A stretch of 26,056 nt of DNA, taken from assembly GCA_002305685.1 (NCBI GenBank), contig DBQB01000005.1, positions 1 through 26,056 of the forward strand, given 5' to 3'. This DNA comes from Ruminococcaceae bacterium UBA1405. GTDB taxonomy: Bacteria; Bacillota; Clostridia; Oscillospirales; Ruminococcaceae. Under the pieces are notes generated by a model. The model did not search any database, was not told the origin of the DNA, and saw only the letters and a list, made by a program, of their open reading frames with translations. Below are positions 23,913-26,056 of the stretch, one piece after another (position 1 is the stretch's first letter; each line of letters starts with the position of its first letter). The position numbers were made by a program, and so were the translations under genes.

Positions 23913-23954
23913 TAAAAAAAAGCTTGGATGCACAGTGCGTCCAAGCTTTTTTTG
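23913..23954 (+). terminator. Terminator of the PerR-PTPS unit
   Basis: AAAAAAAGCTTGGA pairs perfectly with TCCAAGCTTTTTTT around an 11-nt loop. It would work on both strands. Confidence 0.88.
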
Positions 23955-24064
23955 ATAGATCGTAAACTTTCAGTGAATCCTGCAACATTTGGAAACCAGA
24001 TAAAAACTGTGCCGCAACGGGCGGTCATCATGCAAAGCCTTGTTTAAGAAAAAAGAATACAAAG

Positions 24065-24100
24065 AAAAAATCACCAAGCATCATTTGGTGCTTGGTGATT
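24065..24100 (-). terminator. Terminator of the original tRNA-Leu transcript
   Basis: On the minus strand AATCACCAAGCA pairs with TGCTTGGTGATT around an 8-nt loop, followed by six T. It begins three bases after the CCA end of the tRNA fragment. The stretch 23955-24064 holds nothing recognisable. Confidence 0.85.
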
Positions 24101-24102
24101 CT

Positions 24103-24157
24103 TGGTGCCGGTAGCCGGGGTCGAACCGGCACGGTATCGCTACCAACGGATTTTGAG
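24103..24157 (-). tRNA. 3' half of tRNA-Leu(CAA), probable attachment site
   Basis: On the minus strand this runs from the anticodon loop CTCAAAA (24151-24157, anticodon CAA) through the stem strand TCCGT, a long class II variable arm (GGTA-GCGA-TACC), the T arm GCCGG-TTCGACC-CCGGC, the acceptor strand TACCGGC, discriminator A and encoded CCA. No partner sequences exist upstream: there is no ACGGA before the loop, no D arm, and no GCCGGTA acceptor strand within several hundred bases. The gene is therefore broken at the anticodon loop, the usual crossover region of tyrosine integrases that use tRNA genes. A nearby integrase supports this. It is not a functional tRNA. Confidence 0.85.
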
Positions 24158-24403
24158 TGCTATGGACCTAAAAGGCGGTAACGGCAACTACCAGAATATC
24201 GAGGATAAAAAAAGCACTCAAAAGCCGCATGGAATCAACGTTTTTCTGCCCCACAGACACCAAAACCGCATAGTCACAGCGTTTGTTCCAATTTCGAGTT
24301 TTTCTCGATATCTTTTAATTTTCTGACCAAATTATAGCAGACCCCTATTCGGGAATCAAGCTTTGAAGACCGCTATGAATTGACCAAATAAATTTTGAGC
24401 GCT
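24151..24403. repeat. Repeated core motif and inverted repeats next to the tRNA fragment
   Basis: TTTTGAGTGCT occurs at 24151-24161, in inverse orientation at 24213-24223 (AGCACTCAAAA), and as TTTTGAGCGCT at 24393-24403. ATATCGAG (24196-24203) is inverted at 24304-24311. These are plausible recombinase or excisionase binding sites around an attachment core. No coding sequence is seen from 24158 to 24439. Confidence 0.45.
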
Positions 24404-24439
24404 CTATCCAAGGGCACTCTTTTTATTGAGGAGGGATGT

Positions 24440-24946
24440 ATGTTGGCATATATACTAGAAATTAAACAAATCATTGACTACCCTCGCGTTCGTATCCATC
24501 GAGAGTTAATCCAGAGGCTGTTAGCGGATCAGGCCCTGTCGAGCCGTGGTGACTGCCGGTTGTTTTCTTTTATGGTCCTCTGCTCCTTTGCCAACTTTCG
24601 TTCTTCGCGGATTCGAATTGATGGGGTCTCTTATTTGATCGGCCCTGGCGAATGGATCTGCGATCTACGGGAAATGGCAGGATGGTTTGGTTTCCGCCGG
24701 ATGTACCAAGCGGTAGAGGTGTTAGAGGAGCTTTCAGAAGCCGGATTTATCCGTTTCCATTTTCTCCCCGAATCCCGACTGGTCCGTTATCAAATTCATA
24801 ATTGGGGAAAGTTCAATACGGTTTTAGAATATGAATGCCGCTGTCAAAATGGACAGCTCCATTATGTGCGGACAGTACAAAAAAGAGCCCTGGTAGGAAT
24901 GGACAGCTCCATTATGTGCGGACAGTACAAAAAAGAGCCTTGGTAG
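24440..24946 (+). CDS. Accessory protein of clostridial mobile elements, C-terminus lost
   Basis: The open frame encodes 168 residues. GAGGAGGG precedes the ATG at 24440; the in-frame upstream start at 24395 lacks a ribosome site. The first about 135 residues (IDYPRVRIHRELIQRLLADQ, then GVSYLIGPGEWICDLREMAG and YQAVEVLEELSEAGFIRFHF) look like a winged-helix DNA-binding or replication-associated protein found in clostridial integrative elements; this is recognition by pattern, and the function is unknown to me. From about residue 137 the frame enters a 50-bp tandem repeat that resembles an IS end, so the tail ending in GQYKKEPW is probably not native. A disrupted gene is likely. Confidence 0.6.
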   Translation: MLAYILEIKQIIDYPRVRIHRELIQRLLADQALSSRGDCRLFSFMVLCSFANFRSSRIRIDGVSYLIGPGEWICDLREMAGWFGFRRMYQAVEVLEELSEAGFIRFHFLPESRLVRYQIHNWGKFNTVLEYECRCQNGQLHYVRTVQKRALVGMDSSIMCGQYKKEPW

Positions 24947-24949
24947 GAA
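24848..24949. repeat. 50-bp direct tandem duplication, probable IS3-family terminal sequence
   Basis: Two adjacent copies of a 50-bp unit differ at one internal base (24890 c, 24940 t). The unit contains GGACAGCTCCATTATG and GGACAGTACA; on the minus strand it reads TGTACTGTCC ... GCTGTCC. This lies directly downstream of the transposase remnant and looks like IS3-type end sequence. Because 50 is not a multiple of three, the second copy shifts the reading frame of the accessory gene. Confidence 0.8.
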
Positions 24950-24960
24950 ATATTGAGTTT

Positions 24961-25080
24961 TTAGTAGGAGAGGCGACGCGTCAGCGGCGCCTCTCCAGTC
25001 TTTAACTGGATGCGCTCGTGGTTGTAAAAATGGATATAGCGGTCAATCATTTCATTTGCTTCGGAGAAGGTTCTGGAGGC
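24961..25080 (-). pseudogene. C-terminal remnant of an IS3-family (IS150-like) transposase
   Basis: On the minus strand a frame ending in TAA at 24961 encodes 39 residues including SEANEMIDRYIHFYNHERIQ and then LKTGEAPLTRRLSY. This is the conserved end of the rve integrase core of IS3-family OrfB (YIxFYNxxRIQ). Homology stops near 25078, and the frame meets a stop codon immediately upstream, so the rest of the IS is gone. A GC-rich inverted repeat (GGAGAGGC ... GCCTCTCC) overlaps the last codons. Confidence 0.85.
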
Positions 25081-26056
25081 ATTTTATCGCTATGAAAGGC
25101 AGGAACACGAGGCTTCTTCGCAGGAATTACTGCAATACCACGAGATAATCGTGGCAGTATTTCAATACGCCGTTGAGTTGACATGGCTGAAGGAAAACCC
25201 TGTGGCTCATATCAACCCGTGTGCGGATGAAGCTCCCATACTCTTTACCGATTTTATTCTGGAATGGCTGGAAATGATGAAAAGCAGCGTCGAGCTAACT
25301 ACATATTCATCCTACGCCAATTCCATCAAGGGAAGCATTGTCCCGTACTTCAAAGACAAAATGCTCACCTTGCAGGACCTGGAGAAGCACCCCAAGCACA
25401 TCCAAGACTACTATCAATTTGAGCTTGGCAGAGGACTTACGGCTAATACCGTAATCCATCGCCACGCTAACATCCGTAAATGCCTGCAATATGCGTTCCA
25501 GATTGGCCTCATTAAGTCGAATCCTGCTGACCGTGTAGAACGGCCCCGGAAGGACAAATACCTTGCGACGATTTACAATCAGCAAGAGCTGGAAACTCTT
25601 TTCAAGACTGTAAAGGGAGACCCCATTGAGCTGGGCGTTATTCTTGCCGCGTTTTACGGCCTGCGGCGGAGCGAAGTAGTCGGACTGAAATGGGATGCGA
25701 TTGACTTTGAAAAAAAGACAATCAGCATAAAGCATACTGTTACGCAAGTCAATGTGGATGGCAAAAACATCACCGTACAGAAGGATCGGACAAAAACAAA
25801 GTCCAGCTACCGGACCTTGCCATTGGTCCCACCCTTTGAGGAGCTGCTGAGGCGCTTGAAGCAAGAACAGCTTGTCAATCAAAAGGTATGCGGTGCCGCC
25901 TATTGTAAAAAATACCTGGACTATATCTATGTAAATGCGATGGGCGAACTTGTCAAACCAAACTTCATCACACAGCATTTTGAGATTGTATTGAAAAACC
26001 ACGGATTGAAAAAAATCCGTTTCCACGATCTCCGCCACCCGTATGTCAAGCACACG
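25079..26056 (+). CDS. Tyrosine recombinase (phage/ICE integrase), both ends incomplete
   Basis: A single frame, open from 25040 to the window end, gives 326 residues from 25079. It holds the end of one SAM-like core-binding segment (about 15-45), a full core-binding domain (FTDFILEWLEMMKSSVELTT onward) and most of the catalytic domain: the first catalytic Arg in FYGLRRSEVVGLKW, a Lys in KTKSSYRTLPLV and the box II motif HDLRH. The nucleophilic Tyr would lie beyond 26056. No start codon or ribosome site is seen where homology begins, right at the transposase remnant, so the N-terminus is probably deleted. Such integrases are typical of clostridial integrative elements; with the split tRNA-Leu this suggests it belongs to the inserted element. 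Confidence 0.85.

Noticed and set aside
23903..23950. A 15-codon peptide starting at an ATG after GGAGGAGAGG
   Set aside because: Its coding part is the terminator hairpin itself, so the ribosome-like site is probably chance.
24103..24330. A complete tRNA-Leu interrupted by an intron at the anticodon
   Set aside because: No 5' half with acceptor GCCGGTA and D arm was found within several hundred bases, and there is no group I intron-like core. An integration break fits better.
24848..24949. The two-copy repeat as a CRISPR array
   Set aside because: The copies are directly adjacent with no spacers, and there are only two. IS-end duplication explains it better.
25307..26053. A 248-codon minus-strand frame opposite the integrase
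   Set aside because: The plus strand encodes recognisable tyrosine recombinase motifs over the same region; the minus frame has none.

Overview
The window looks like the chromosome of an anaerobic, low-to-mid GC Gram-positive of the class Clostridia, probably Oscillospiraceae/Ruminococcaceae-like. The signs are a T-box leucine leader, a group B-type [FeFe] hydrogenase, GlpP antitermination, a DivIVA-type protein, strong AGGAGG ribosome sites and U-tract terminators after most transcription units. The family-level assignment is inference.

Positions 1-7350 are housekeeping. leuC (minus) sits behind a leucine T-box with its own promoter. Next come a split ThrE-type amino-acid exporter pair (minus), a DivIVA-like coiled-coil protein (plus), a membrane-anchored polysaccharide deacetylase (minus), and a two-gene unit of a small Cys-rich NuoE-like protein plus an [FeFe] hydrogenase (plus). 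Positions 7350-15150 hold a large GH106-like glycosidase whose start appears frameshifted, a GNAT acetyltransferase, an SdpI-like membrane protein with its ArsR-type SdpR-like repressor, and an S9 prolyl-oligopeptidase-type peptidase with a terminator-like hairpin in its leader.

Positions 15150-20700 form an anaerobic glycerol / glycerol-3-phosphate module, all on the minus strand: glpP (antiterminator), glpK, then a separate promoter and terminator-bearing leader in front of a GlpA-like dehydrogenase, an FAD/NAD oxidoreductase and a small DUF1667-type Cys protein. Glycerol would be phosphorylated by GlpK and oxidised by the flavoprotein pair, with GlpP probably releasing the terminator ahead of the dehydrogenase genes. 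Positions 20900-23950 carry an acyl-CoA synthetase, then a PerR-like Fur-family regulator cotranscribed with a QueD/PTPS-like protein that lacks the usual catalytic Cys and has a C-terminal zinc ribbon.

From about 24100 the character changes. A tRNA-Leu(CAA) is present only as its 3' half, from the anticodon loop to CCA, which fits the edge of an integrated element lying to the right. Inside the element are a truncated accessory gene, a 50-bp tandem duplication, the last 39 codons of an IS3-family transposase on the minus strand, and a tyrosine integrase that lacks its N-terminus and runs off the window. The most economical reading is an IS insertion followed by deletion, or an assembly join at an IS. 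I found no CRISPR array, rRNA or complete tRNA, and no clear evidence of a wholly new system. The points most worth checking are the att/IS scar, the PerR-PTPS unit, the hydrogenase companion protein and the GH106 frameshift.
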